DNA of 64,000 nt from positions 26,103,667-26,167,666 of the forward strand of contig NC_054884.1 in assembly GCF_018320785.1 (NCBI RefSeq), in the 5' to 3' direction. Every line of letters starts with the position of its first letter. The stretch's first letter is position 1. The notes beneath the pieces are model-generated. The model was not told the origin of the DNA and did not search any database. It was given only the letters and a program-made list of their open reading frames with translations. The DNA comes from Cheilinus undulatus. Its lineage: Eukaryota; Chordata; Actinopteri; Labriformes; Labridae. The translations under genes were made by a program, and so were the position numbers. Of the stretch, positions 12,405 through 25,900 are shown one piece after another.

Positions 12405-15400
12405 CTGTAAAAGAGCACAAATACAAAAGTTTAAATCGAGTCCAAAGGACTGAATCAAAGCGTAAATGCAGCATTTATCTGAAGCATGCAAGCGTGAGAG
12501 ATGGAGGTGCAGAGCACTGACAGAGGAGGCCCAAACAACATGGCTATCGACAACTACTCACATGCTCAGTATCTAATCTGTCTCACAGAACAGGACTACT
12601 AATGCAAAGCTAAAAGCTATGCACAGCTAAAGTTGTTGGGAATGCATCTGGCAGTGCAGTGCTTTGGGATAAGTCTAATGAGGAAAGAAAATGAAGCAGA
12701 AATGGAGGGAAATAGGTGTAAAATGATGTAGATGAGTGAGTACATCCAGAGTTATATCCTCAGTTAAAGGCTCCATCTTTGTCTCTTTGAGTAAAGGTCC
12801 ATAAAAAAATATCTGTTTTAGATTTGAAATTAAAAGTTTTTGGTTGTGGAAAAAAATTGAGTTCACAATTGTTGAAACTTATGGCATAAATGAAATCTTA
12901 AAATTACAACAAAGAGAAGAAATTTTAAAAAAGAACATTCAATGGATGAGTGTATTTTCCTCAAATGTGCTCCAGGACTCTTTTACAGACGATATCTATG
13001 TAATAAAATATGAATTTATGAAGGTAGAAGGTGAATAATGAAGGTCAGGAGTCAAATACGTCTCATTTCATCCTGCGGACCACTTTGATGTAGTTACTCT
13101 CAGGGTTGATTCGGGACTTTTTCACCGCATTACAGTACAGGATTGTGGATATGCAGATTGTTAGTAAAATGAGGGTGGCGGCAATGCTGAGAAAAATTCC
13201 AAAAACAGTGAGCGGACGCTTGCTGAGGCCCTTGAAGTATGAAATAATGCGGCCTTTGACCTGAAATGCACGATTCACAACACAGAAACAACACCAGAGT
13301 CATGTCAGCGTGGGTGGTGAAGGAATGAAAACATGATGAAAACAGAATCAATGATGATGAGTTTATGTTAATGACTGATGTTTTTAAAGGATAATGCTGC
13401 TCATTTGAAAGTTTTGTATTTATATCCTTTAACTACAGAGACAAAACAGCATGAAATTATTCTAAGAAGTGAGAGGTTATCGGGTGAATAGCTGTTTGAT
13501 GGCTTGTGTGCACGGACACATTTAGTAGTGCTCTTTTTTTCAATAAAACCAATGAAGTCCAGCGTTTAATATGCTGAGTCTTAGCTGCTTTTTATCAACA
13601 TTTTCACAGTGCTCTCAATAATAATAATAATAATAATAATAATTGCAAAACATATACAACTGGTATATGTATCAAAATTTGGGGTTTAACTTTAAATTAT
13701 GGTTCAAACATATTGAGGTTCTGTATATTTATTTTCCTTTTATTTCAAATACAATTTTTAACTTATCACTTCCAGTCCTCCCTCAATAACCAATCAAAAT
13801 CCAGAAGGGGTGGGATTTCTGACAACAGCAGTGTCAACAGCAATAGTGGAGCAGAAACCAATCTGACTCATCTCAGTCCAGTGCAGGACTGGGAAGAAAT
13901 TATGGTCCTGGCATTTTTTGGTGTGAACCAGCCTGGTCAAACACAACATGCTCCAGGTTCAAGAGGATATATTTCAGATTGGCCTTTAGTCTGAACAGGT
14001 TAAATGCATTTCCATCTTATCTGAAAGAATGGATAGACCACTGGTGGTCTCGGGAGGGGGGGGCAATTGCCCCCTTTGGTGCCCTAATGTTGAAAAATTG
14101 CTGCTTATGTACCTTCACTTATGCCCTGGTAGATACACATGAAAAGGAGCCACATTAAACTGATCAACTGCTCTCTTTAGTGCCCTCTTAGTGGAAAAAA
14201 ACAACTTTAGTTCCCTCCATATGGACAAAATTTGACTAATTACCTCTTTAGGCTGTATGTCTATAGCTGTCTTTGTTTGTGTTGGCAGCACCAGGACCTC
14301 AAATCAGGAGCACTTCTCGCCAGCGCTAATTGTTGCTACGTTACAAAAATGGATCACGCTTTCCATGGTAGACAAGCGTGAAAATTATACCAGAGCAAAA
14401 AAAAAAAAAAAAGACAAAAAAAAAAGCCAGCTATGGACACAGGCCCTTAGTGCCCTCTGAATGGACAACATTTGTCAAACGGCCCTCTTAAGTTCCATCT
14501 CTGTGGACAAAATTTGACAAATTGCCCCTTAAGCTCCTTCTTAGTGGACAGAATTTGTCAAAATACACCTTTTAGTTCCTTCAAAGTTCATTTTTGTTTT
14601 TTACAAGGTACCTCTTTAGTGCAGTCCTAACAGACAGAATTTGATAAAGAGCCCTCTTTAGTTTCCTCTAAATGGACAAATTTGACAGCTCTTCATGCCC
14701 TGTTGCACAAAAACTTTTCAAATTTGGGCTAGTAGCAGGTGCCCTATTTATCATTTTTGCCCCTGCTGCTCAAACATCTTGAGTCCACCACTGGGTTAGA
14801 CCAAAACCACTATTTTATCATAAATCAGCTATGAACAACCAATAGGATTTCAGAAGATCTGGGTTCCAATTACTGCTTATAAATCACAGAAAATTATATA
14901 CAGCTAACTAGTATAAATATTGAAGAATGACTTATACTTTTTGGGATTTATAACCTATTATACCTCATTGTTTTATTATATCCTATGTAGTGTTTTCTAC
15001 CCTTAGCAAGCTATTATTTTTTATTGAAAATAGGTAAAGGAACATTTAACCACTATTTTAGAAGTTAAAAACAGCCTCATAAAGACATCGTAACTGCAAA
15101 ATAGCTCGATATTTTTCCATGTGTTGATTAAAACTGAACTTAAAGAAAAGTGACTGATAGATGTCCTCTTATCTCTCCTACTGGGTAAAACTTCAACTGT
15201 TTCAAAAAGCGAATTTTTTTTAAGAACAAAGAGCTTCAAATTCAGAGAAACTTTCCATATTTTTGAATTAAAAATTGAGGAATAACTAACATAATGTAAC
15301 AACACAGAGCTCACTTTCTAGTAGAGTAAATTCATTGTCTCTCTATGATGAAATTAATACAAGTTTTAAAATGAACAGCGTTATCCCCTAAAAAAAGATG

Positions 15401-16948
15401 AGCTTCATGATATGTGACAAGGATGCTGAATTAGCGGCTGCATAGCATGACAAAAATGCCTTTAATCATAAGTTAAACATGTTAAATCTGCAGCAATGCG
15501 GCCTAAAGCTCAGGCTTTAAAAGCACTACAAGCATGCTGCAGAAAGAGAAATTCTTACCGCCTCGGTGATATCGATGTTGACCACGGCTGTTGTGCTGAA
15601 GGACGGGGAGCCTCTGTCTCTAGCCTGGACCACCAGAGACCACTTGGCGTCCTTCTGCTTCGTGATGTTGTGCACAATCGCCATGGACTTAATGTACGGC
15701 TTGAGCTGGATCTCCCCGGTGTCTGAGTTTATATCAAAGGCATTTTCAGGGTCCGCTCTCATGATGGAGTATTCGATGACATTGTTTGGAGACTCTGCAT
15801 CTTCATCTACTGCCTAAAAAAAGGGTCAAATAACAAAAAGTGCTGATGTAATTTCTGTATTTCTTATATCTCAGAATGCTACGGTGAGTTTATGCATTTG
15901 AGAACACTTTCTACTTAAAGAGTTTCTATGTTCTGTACCTCCACTTTGACAGGTGTACCAATAATCATGGTCTTTTCCAGAAGTTCTTCATCAAACGCTG
16001 GAGGATGATCGTTTACGTCAAGGACAGTGACAAAGACTTCAGCCAGGCTGTACTTCCCCTCCGAGTCTTGAGCTTTGACGTAAAAGTTGTACTTGGACCT
16101 GAGCTCTGCATCCAGGCTGGTCCAGGGCTGTGTTGAGATGAGACCCGATGATGGGTTAATGGAAAACCTGCAGGTTTAGACAGAGAGAGAGAAAAGTCAG
16201 GTCACAACCAACCAGGAGCGTCTGATGATGTAGTGCTGATTCACAATAAGACATTCACACCTCCTACTGTGAGTCTCTACAGGACTCTCATTAATTGTCT
16301 GCGAAACAAAGCAAGTTTACATCCTGCATCACAGGAGATGTCAGTTTTAATTAGCTGAAGTTAATCCAGGTGAATTTGTAATGTTTGTTTAGTGAAAATA
16401 AATCAGTAGTCTTTGAAATTAAGGTGCTGAGTAATCTAAATGTCTGGTTGATTGTGCTGTAAATAACATAAAACTCATTTAAAGATCCTTTATAGAGCTG
16501 CAGAACATGTTCAGAGTTAGGGGTATTCACACTGAACAGTATATGGCTGGGCTGCAAAGTGGTGCAGTGGTTAGCGATGTCGCCTCACAGCAAGGTCTAA
16601 GTTCAAATCCTGAAAGGACAGGCCCTTGCTGCCGATAGAGTTTGCAGGTTCCCCCTGTGCATGCATGGGCTCTTTGCGTGTATTCAGACTCTCCTCAACA
16701 GACCAAAGACATGAGGCCAACTCTAAATTGTTGATAGGTGCAAGTGTGAGTGTGCCTGGTTGGTTGTCTCTGCATGTCAGCCCTGTGATTGGCTAGCATA
16801 ACCTCTTGTTGCCCAATGGAAGCAGGGATTACTGAGATTAAAGATGCTGCACATATTTTACTTAATTATTCCTCTTTCTTTGGATTGCTAAGGAATATTT
16901 TGACCTGGTGTTAATAATGACTGAAGTCTTAATTTATGTCTGCAAATT

Positions 16949-16999
<51 letters not shown>

Positions 17000-19900
17000 G
17001 TGTCTGTACACACCCTCTACAAAAACTGACATCCTTGATGAGGGAGACCTGGGTTCAAATGTGGCCTGTGGCTCCTTCCCCACTTTATCCATTGTGCTTT
17101 CTCACAGATTAAGAAATATAAAAGCCCAAAACCAAAATCTTGAGGAAAAAAAAAAAAAGACTAAATATCCCTGACAGTAACATGACATTAGTGAACTACA
17201 GAAAGGGTGCAGCTAATGGGAGTCCTAACAGATAAACAATAAACACTGGAATTTAGACTTAACAACAAACAGCCATGACAGATGCTCAACATATTTCAAA
17301 AAAAAGAAAAAAGAAGAAAAAAAAAGTCAATATTGGAGACAAGAAAAAAATTAAATCAAATATAAAAGATATCCTTTGCAAAAACATCATTTTAAAAAAC
17401 TACCTTGATTAAAAATGTTTCAAAATAAAACAAAAAGAAAGTACATAAATTTCTATTTAATCCCACTTTTAACATGAAGCATTTTCTTTCCATTTCATAT
17501 CATGATGTGCTACTTTATTAGAGTTTAAGGTAACTTTTCCATAAATTAATTACTTCACATTTATTTGTTACTTTTTTTCTCTGTGTATTGTCTGATTGTC
17601 AGTCATCTCAAAGAACTTAATTGCTCAATTTATAGACAAAAGACAAGAAACAGCAGGGTCTTTGTAGTGTCAAATTCAGGTGAAATTTGGAAATTTCTGC
17701 TTGCTTTGCTCAGTTCAGTTTCTGAAAGGGTAATTGCACAAGATACTGGAGATACTAGAAGCTGTTCCTCAAAATAAATCAATCAAGTTAAAGTTTGAAT
17801 TCTTAGTTGTGTATGCTGGGCAGCCACTCTTCCCCTTTGATCAGATTAATTCTGCTATATTTCTACATGTTGGTGCAGCATTCCTTTATTTTATGAATTA
17901 AACCACTGATTTCAATAACATATAATCTAAAGTTAACACAAAGGAGATAAAAGCAGTAACATGACTTTTATAAACAATACTCCCAAATGTGAACTGAGAC
18001 AAATTCACTCTGTAAGCAATGACTTGACTAATGACTAGAAACATTATCCTGTTATCCTGGTTTATGACAAGAATATACTATAGTTGGTCTTGCATCTGCT
18101 TTTAACTCTTTTGTAAGATGGTTTTTGTGCTCTCATGCCTTTATTTGAGGAATAGAATAGAGGCAATGGCTATAATTATGAATATCTATCCTCTCTATTT
18201 CATTATAATCTTAGCTGCTAATGCTAAGATTATAATGTCCAGTCTTCTATCTAATGTGGTTATTACTGCTAATTCTTCATACATTACTTCATACCATAAT
18301 CACTGACATTATAGTCCCATCCAAGACAATAATTTTAAGGTGCATTAATGGCCAAGACAGCTATGAATCTATGTTGTTCATTGTTGTTGGTATGCTTCTT
18401 TTCTTGCTTTCTGACTCTCCTTCCCTTTTTGTATGCATCTCTCTCTTTTCTATTTCTGAATCTCCCTCCCTTTTCTTTTTCTTCACCTCCCTCTCCCCCT
18501 TTTCTGCATTTCTCTCTTCTCCTTGTCTGTATCTCTCCTTTCTATTTCTACTTCTCCCTTTTTCTTATTTCTGCATCTCCATCTTTTCCCTTTCTAGATC
18601 TCCCTAATTTCTATTTTGCAGCTCCCTCTTCTCCCTTTCCGCATCTCCCTTTCTTCTATTATTGGATATACCTGTTTTCCCTCTCAGCATCTCCCCCTCT
18701 TGCCCTTCATAGACCTAATGAGGCCTTGGCAGATGGCTGTTCAGCAGGAGTATGGAATAGACCTGCCATCTTTGTAAGGTATCTTGAGAGAACGTTGGGA
18801 ATGAATTAACTCTATATGAATACAGATCAACTGATTGATGTGGGAAAAGAGCCTCAAGCTGGTTTGTGTTGGCAATGCTGACTTTTTATAATGTGTTTGC
18901 AGTATTGTTCTTAGGCTCAGGTTATCTATCAAACGATAACTATCAAACAACCTCATGAATATTGTTATGCAAGTCATGCAGTATGACCACTGCTGCCATG
19001 GAAGTTGTGAATGACACTTTTTGGAGTCTTAGACATCAAACAAAGTTGTCTATCTCTTATAATCTCCAAGGCCTTTGATACGTTGGATCACAGTATCTTT
19101 CTGGACTGTCTTAATGCTACTGGGTTTATAGAGCATGCTAGAACCCATGCTGTTAAATTAGAGTGTGTAACCTCTAAGGTACTACAAGTTGAGAAGGGGC
19201 TGCTGCAAGGTTCAGTACTGGGCCCTGTGTTATTTACCATCAATATAAATGGCCATGAACAGAATATTCCCAATTTCTTATTTAGTTTTTATGCTGATGA
19301 TACGGTTATTTACTACTGTGCACCAATGCCTGTGCAAGCTTTACAAATCTTCAACATGCATTTGTTTATTTGACAAAGGACAGTCAAGAAAGTTGGCATT
19401 GTCTTTTAAATATTTAGGGTTTAAACTTGATGAAAACTTGTCTTATAAGGAGCATGCTCAGTATGTTGTTAAAAGGCTGAAGGTTACATTTGTATTTTAC
19501 AACAAAAACAAGTCCTGTTTCTCATTCACTGTCAAAAAGAGCACCCTGCTTATCCTCACACTTTAAGTTTCTTTACATTTATGTCTATTGTTTTTGTGTT
19601 GTTTTATTTCTTGCTGCTGTATTTGACACGGACACAGTAGAGTAAAGCATGCTATCAGACTCTGCGATGTGATAAACTGCACCTGTTATCACCAAAATTG
19701 TTTAAATATTTAGAAACAAAACCCTCTTCAATGTGAGTAACTTCAAATATAGTACACTGTAATCACACCAGAAGATTTTCACCACTACACCACTGCGTAT
19801 GTTTTTTACTTTCTGAGTACTTTCTATTACAGCGACAGGCTCACAACTATTTTCTATCATGTTTTCCACTGTGAAATATCACAAGTTGCCTTGAAACTGA

Positions 19901-22900
19901 TAACTTTCACACAATTAACTTAGGTTGCAGCCTGAAGAAGAGCATAAATTCTCACTTTTTCTTTGCCGCTCACTGCCTTGCCTTGCCTTTCAAAGCTGCC
20001 GTCTCTGTGGCTCCAGCTGTCACATTGCATGTTAATTGGCTCTCCCTATGTGAGACGGGCCAGGCTGTCTATTTTTAACCCTCCAATCCAATTAGGAGAT
20101 TAGCCAGCATCTTGCAGCCATTTTAGAGCAGGCTGTTTGTGCAGCACAGGGGCCAATCAAACTGGTTCCCTGCTTACTGCTTCCATCAAAGACCCAAAGA
20201 TTAATCAAGACTGGTGTCCTGCTGGCTAAGTTAGCCGGACACTCCAAGCTAGTGAGAAGTCATGAGTCATTCACACAAAGAAAAAAACAAACAAAAAAAA
20301 AACAGTTTTTATCCTATGAATATGTTTTATGGAGCTGCACGAGTCAATAATATGATCAGACCAGACTAAACTGTCATGAGTGTGAGGGTTTTACTCACAA
20401 ATCTGATCCTGATCCATAAATCGTGTATTTGACTTCACCCCAAGGCCCTGAATCTGGATCGACTGCCTGGAGGGAAAAAAGAGGATGGAGATTAAAAGCT
20501 CAATAGTGCAGAAAATTGATCTACATTCTACCAATCTGAACTCGAGTACAGTTACTCTAAACTCAACCAAGGTGATTGAAGGTGATCCATTGATATGTTT
20601 TTCACTGGTGAGGGTCTTAAGCTCATGTACAGCGGCTGGGGTGGGCTATAAGTCTCTTCCTGTGGTGATGGGTGTACAGGTGATTAACCTTGGGGCAGTA
20701 CTAAGCTTTCTACTACACACTGTGTGGCCTGCACATATTGCTTGTTAGCAGGATGCATACAATATTATAATAACAGCGGAGACTATATTTCTGTTGCCTG
20801 TTTAAAAGATGATTTATAATTAAACAAAGCCAGAGAGCTTCTTTAACCTGGAACAACCTGCTTTCATCTAATGAAGCACTCAGAGTAATATGAATTAATC
20901 AGAGGACTGATGGATTATATAATCCCTTTTGTTAGGTTAAAGTAGAGTTTAATCTCAATTGACTCACAGTTACAGACACAACACTGGAGCCACCAGGAGA
21001 GTTCTCCGGGACCCTGGCGATGTAATACTCGGATGTGAATTTGGGAATGTTGTCATTTGTGTCCAGTAGGTTGATCAATATGTCAGCTGTCGCGCTGAAT
21101 CTCTCAGGAGTGTCGATCTCCACGGCCAACAGCTGCAGAGAGGGACAGAAAAAGTTTGGTCAAACCAATAAAAATCAATTCACATTTGTTTATCCATTAT
21201 CAATATGTATAGCGCCAGTGTATTTATGATGTTTAAACTCCATCTTCATTGCCTAATGAATGCATAATCCATATCTGAAGAAAGGTGGAGAGCACAAAGG
21301 GTTTCCATTTTTGTTTTCACATGTATATTTTGGCCATGTAGGTCAACGATTATAATTAAAAGTCTTGTAAATCTGTTGCATGGCTTTCTAATTGGTAAAT
21401 AGACCAATTGGTAAATAGACCAATTAGAAAGCCAAATAGACCATGTGTCTGTAAACAGTGATAATGTGTTCTGTGGTGGAAGCCAAACTGGTGGCAGAAA
21501 GCATGGGTGGAAAGTGTGCAAGAATACTGGACTCAAGTTAAAGGACAGTTTCTGTGATTGAAATTCACTAAGATAAAAGTAAAATTACCGCTCTGTAAAT
21601 CTACTCTAGTACCAAGTAACTCATTCAAAGTTTACTCAAAGTACTGAGGGGTTACTTTTAAGAAATATAATATCATCTTTTGCTCATATGAAGAGCCAAA
21701 ACAAGAAGAGAATATGAATCACCAACCAGATTGTCAAACCAAAGGCACAACTGTATAAAAAGTGCAATTCAAAGTAAAATTGTGTGGAGCCATTCTCTCA
21801 TTATGTGAAACAGGCAGTCAACCTCACGAAGTAAATGAAGTGGCCAGATTATATGTTCATCAGGCAGATGCATCCTGTAAAGCTCCAACAGAAAACGCTA
21901 CGTACAGTAACATGCTATAGACACGTTGACAAAAGAAAAGTTATTGAACATCTGGAAGCCTTCTTCAATGATTTTCATTGTTTGGCAACAGAGGATGAAT
22001 GGTCTCACAGTGATTAGCTAACCCTTCACAACAGCCTGAGGTTTCCTGACTCACTTTGTGCTCAGTGAGTCAAGGATACAACTAAATGGCTAGTTATAGT
22101 GGCTGGACATTTTTGTTTACCTTGTGGAAAAAAATGAGCATCTAAAGGAAAAAAATCAAGACATGCAAGTCTTTTGGATGCAAATTTTGAATTTGGGCAG
22201 CCATGGGCTATTATAAACTACTTAAACAACAGTATAAGATCAGCTGCTACTACTAGATATCAAACCATAAGCATCAACATTTTGTTTCAAATGTCTCTTC
22301 TATGACAGTTCTATACAGAAATATAGGGAATGTTTCTTTCACTTTCCTATTCTGACATCCAGCAGCACGTTAAGACATTTTTCTCTAATACCAGGAGTTT
22401 CTAGTTTCTCTCCACGTGCATCCACTGCTTTTCTGCCACCACTGTGAATGTGATATAATTGTGATGTCTACATCAAATCGGTTTGTTAGGCGTGTTGTAC
22501 AGTCAAACAGTTCTCTGTAGAAGAATTGAATAGGGAGCAGATCAAGGTCAGTGTGTCCTCCATCGACAACATTACCTGCACAACCACACAATGGTTAAAG
22601 TGGCTAAAGAGCAGGCTTTTTGTGTTTTAATAAGAAAATTACATGCAAATTATTATTATTATAATATTACTATTATACTATTTTTAGGCACAAGCTTCTA
22701 CTTAAACAAGAGAGAAGCAGGCAACACTATCCTATTGACTGATAAACCCTCTTTGGTTGGTTAATGGCCTGAGTGCTTGTTGCTGCCTCAAAATAATGCT
22801 GTCCAAACATGGTAACTGGTCACAAAAGCCCTTGGGTAAGACACTTCAAGGCCCAGGGTGTGAAAATCAAAACTGTGTCCAGTACCCATGAAATATGTTA

Positions 22901-25900
22901 AGCAATTATTGTTAGATTAATATTGAACTTTGGAGGTCATATTTCTGCTTTCTTTTCATTTATTCTTTCTTTCTCTTTGTTCTTTAGATGTTTTCAGATT
23001 TTACTTCTTTGTTTTTATTTTGTCATTTATTCATTTCGTTCCCTCATGTACACTACAACAATGTCAGTTGGACACTTAGTGATGATAGTTGTATTCTGCT
23101 GTTCTTAAAGCTACTGATTTTTTGTCAGGAGTATTACAGGGTTCTGGGACAAACAGCCCAACTTTCTGGTCTGAGGGACTGTCCTGCTCATCACATACAC
23201 AACTGAGGGTTATTACTATAGCCAGCAAATCTAACTATCTTGTGAACAAGTTCCAAAAGAAACATTCAAACATTGTGCAAACTGCACTAGCAGGGGGCTC
23301 CTTGTCAAAATAATAACGGATGACAAATAAAGACACGTTGCTCGGATCCACCCACCTCAGTTGCTTACTCTTTCGAATTGGCAGTGTTTTTCAATAAAAA
23401 ATACACCCCATAAGCTGTATTTACTAAACAGTAGAGCAACCTTTTTGTTTCATGGATGAATTTCAAACAATGAGGGAGAAAAGCTGTTAAAAGTGGCCTT
23501 CATGGTAAATGCTGCAAGGGAGCCTATAATGTTTTTTGAGTAGCTAGCAGGTGCATGGGCAATAAAAAGCACAGCTGATGGCAGAGAATAACTGTGGTCC
23601 ATCACAAGTTAACAGCACAAAACATGACTGAGATAAGGCAACAGAGATCCTATCATTGGCTTCAAACAAAAACAATCGGTCAGTTGAGCTCTATTCACGC
23701 TTGCATAGAACTCTTGAAAATTTTCTGAATTTTCCAGGGTGACTTGTGAAGGCAAAAATTCCGAATTTTCACCCTGACTTGACTGAGAATTTTTCCAGCT
23801 AGCCCCCTAGTATTTTTCACACCTCACCCCACCCATCTCTTGACTGACAGGCAAACTGCTGGAAAACTTCCTGCTGTGAGAAACAAAGTCAGGATATTTT
23901 CTGGCTACATCACCCTGAAATTTTCAAGGAAACTTTCTAAAAAGTCCTGGATAAGGAGACTGAGAAATGGTGACTGAATATTGGTTTCAATTCATAAGAC
24001 TAATGAGAATGTAGTTAAATATTAATATTAACCTTATAAGAAAGAGTAGGTCCTTTTTCATAGTCGATTCCAGATGTGTCTTCCACAATAATGGTCACCT
24101 GCGCCTCATTTAAAACCGTCTGGGGCACCACTCGAAGCACTCGACTTGGCCCCACAAGTCTCAGTTTAAATTTTGCATTTGCTCCCTGCAAGCAAATCAA
24201 ACACAAGAACAGAAAAAGCATAAAGTGAAAGTTAAAAAATGAGAACAAAGCTGCTTGAAAAACAAGAAAAGTGAATGTCCATCAGACTCAGACTGGAGGA
24301 CTTAAAACAAAAGATAAAGTTGAATGAGTCATTGAGAAAGAATGCAGAGAATGAGCATGATGGACTTATCTGAATCATTGAATAGATTTGTTGTATGTTT
24401 TTGATGATGTTGCATAACTGCACATACTTTGAGGCTGGTTGGGAGAAAAAAATGCAACAGTCTACCGGAGGAATAAGTAAATCCCCCAGTGTAGGAAAAA
24501 CTAAACATCAAGGGAAAGCTTCTCTTATTTTTCAGAGCTTTTGTACTGATTTTTAGGAAGCTGGAGAACTTCCTAAAACCAGACAACAGAGAATATAATG
24601 GTGACTAAAGCTTGCAAAAATAGGCATGTAAACACAGACCACGACCTGAAATGATGCTTGGATCAAATGTGGGATTAAACTCACCTGATCTGAGTCATTG
24701 ACAGTGATTTTAAACCCTCGCAGGATCTCTCCCGCAGGAGGATGTTCATACATTGTGACTTCAAACTTGCTCTGTGGCCCGTTCTCTCCGTAAAAGGTCG
24801 GCGGGTGGTTGTTGAGATCCACCACCCGTACTGTGACTGTGGTGATGTCATAGTCCAGCAGCTGGTTGTTTGGTCCTACCTCAGACGCCTGGGTTTAAAA
24901 ATCAGCAGCTAAAGTGAGTTAAATCTATAAGATGTATGTGTAATTCATGTGGAAAGACTGAGGACATTACCTTGACTTTGATTTCAAATAATTCTTTGTT
25001 CAGCATAGATGGATATGTTGACAGTGTGATGCATCCACTAGTGCTATTTATATCAAAGACACCATCGCTACCTAAAAGGTGTTAAAAGAAAAAGCCTGAT
25101 GTGTCAGATGAGAATATCTTAAAAGAGGAGACGAAAGATATACTTGGATTAGTGTCAAAATGTTCTGTTCTTACCATTCATAATGGAATAATGTATGGGG
25201 TTAGGATTGCCTTGATCTCCATCTTTAGCATAGACAGTAAAGATCTCAGAACCCTAAAAGAAGCCAAACATAAATCACTTTATTACATATTTACTGCTTG
25301 TATCTTCATTGGCTGTTTAGGAATAAATAAAAGACTTACAGGGAGTGAGACTTCATAGACGTAACCAAAGTAAGGGGTTCCTATGAAGGATGGAGGCATG
25401 TCCTGGGTATCAATCACGTTGACTGTTATGGTGGCTGTGGCAGTCAATACCTGGTGCTTCCCTTTGTACTTCCCTCCTCCATCCTGAGGAAACAAACATA
25501 AAAGCAGAAGGCAACATTTATAACATTTTGAGTTATAAAAGCTCCTGTGAGGAATTTTAGGTGACAAAGCTGATTTTGCGTTCTGCACATGGAAGAACTG
25601 TTCAGCAAATAAACTCATCCTGCTCTCACCAGTAGTAAAACATTTCACTAAACATGAAACTTTTCTGTGGAAAATTTAAAAAGGCTGATTTGACAGTTTT
25701 AGGGATGCGTGTGAATAACCAGGTAAACAGTTAAATTCAGATCCCTTAGTACATGAAAAAATAATTATGAGTTGGTTAAACTGATGTAATTTTTTTTTTC
25801 ATCAGTTCAGGCCAACAATCCCAAGACAGTCAGGCTTGCAGACCACTAGGGTGAGACACTGCCTCTGTTAGAAGGGAAATGAATGCTTAAACGTTTAAAA

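Larger units (their letters stand above)
16168..20398. other. cdhr1 intron 14 (SINE, microsatellite, LINE fragment; candidate conserved stretch)
   Basis: Besides the repeats listed separately, 19970-20250 is a less AT-rich stretch of mixed composition with homeodomain-type motifs (ccaatccaattag, gagattagcc, aagattaatc). It is a candidate conserved non-coding element. An A-rich segment lies at 17298-17365. Confidence 0.4.

Noticed and set aside
11962-12453. Gly-rich plus-strand frames
   Set aside because: Antisense to the Pro-rich cdhr1 exon 17.
16560-16610. Functional tRNA gene from the box A/box B pair
   Set aside because: The rest cannot fold as a cloverleaf and continues into a SINE body.
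18254-18809. Hydrophobic Ser/Phe/Leu-rich frames resembling membrane proteins
   Set aside because: They come from a pyrimidine-rich low-complexity tract followed by a LINE-tail repeat.
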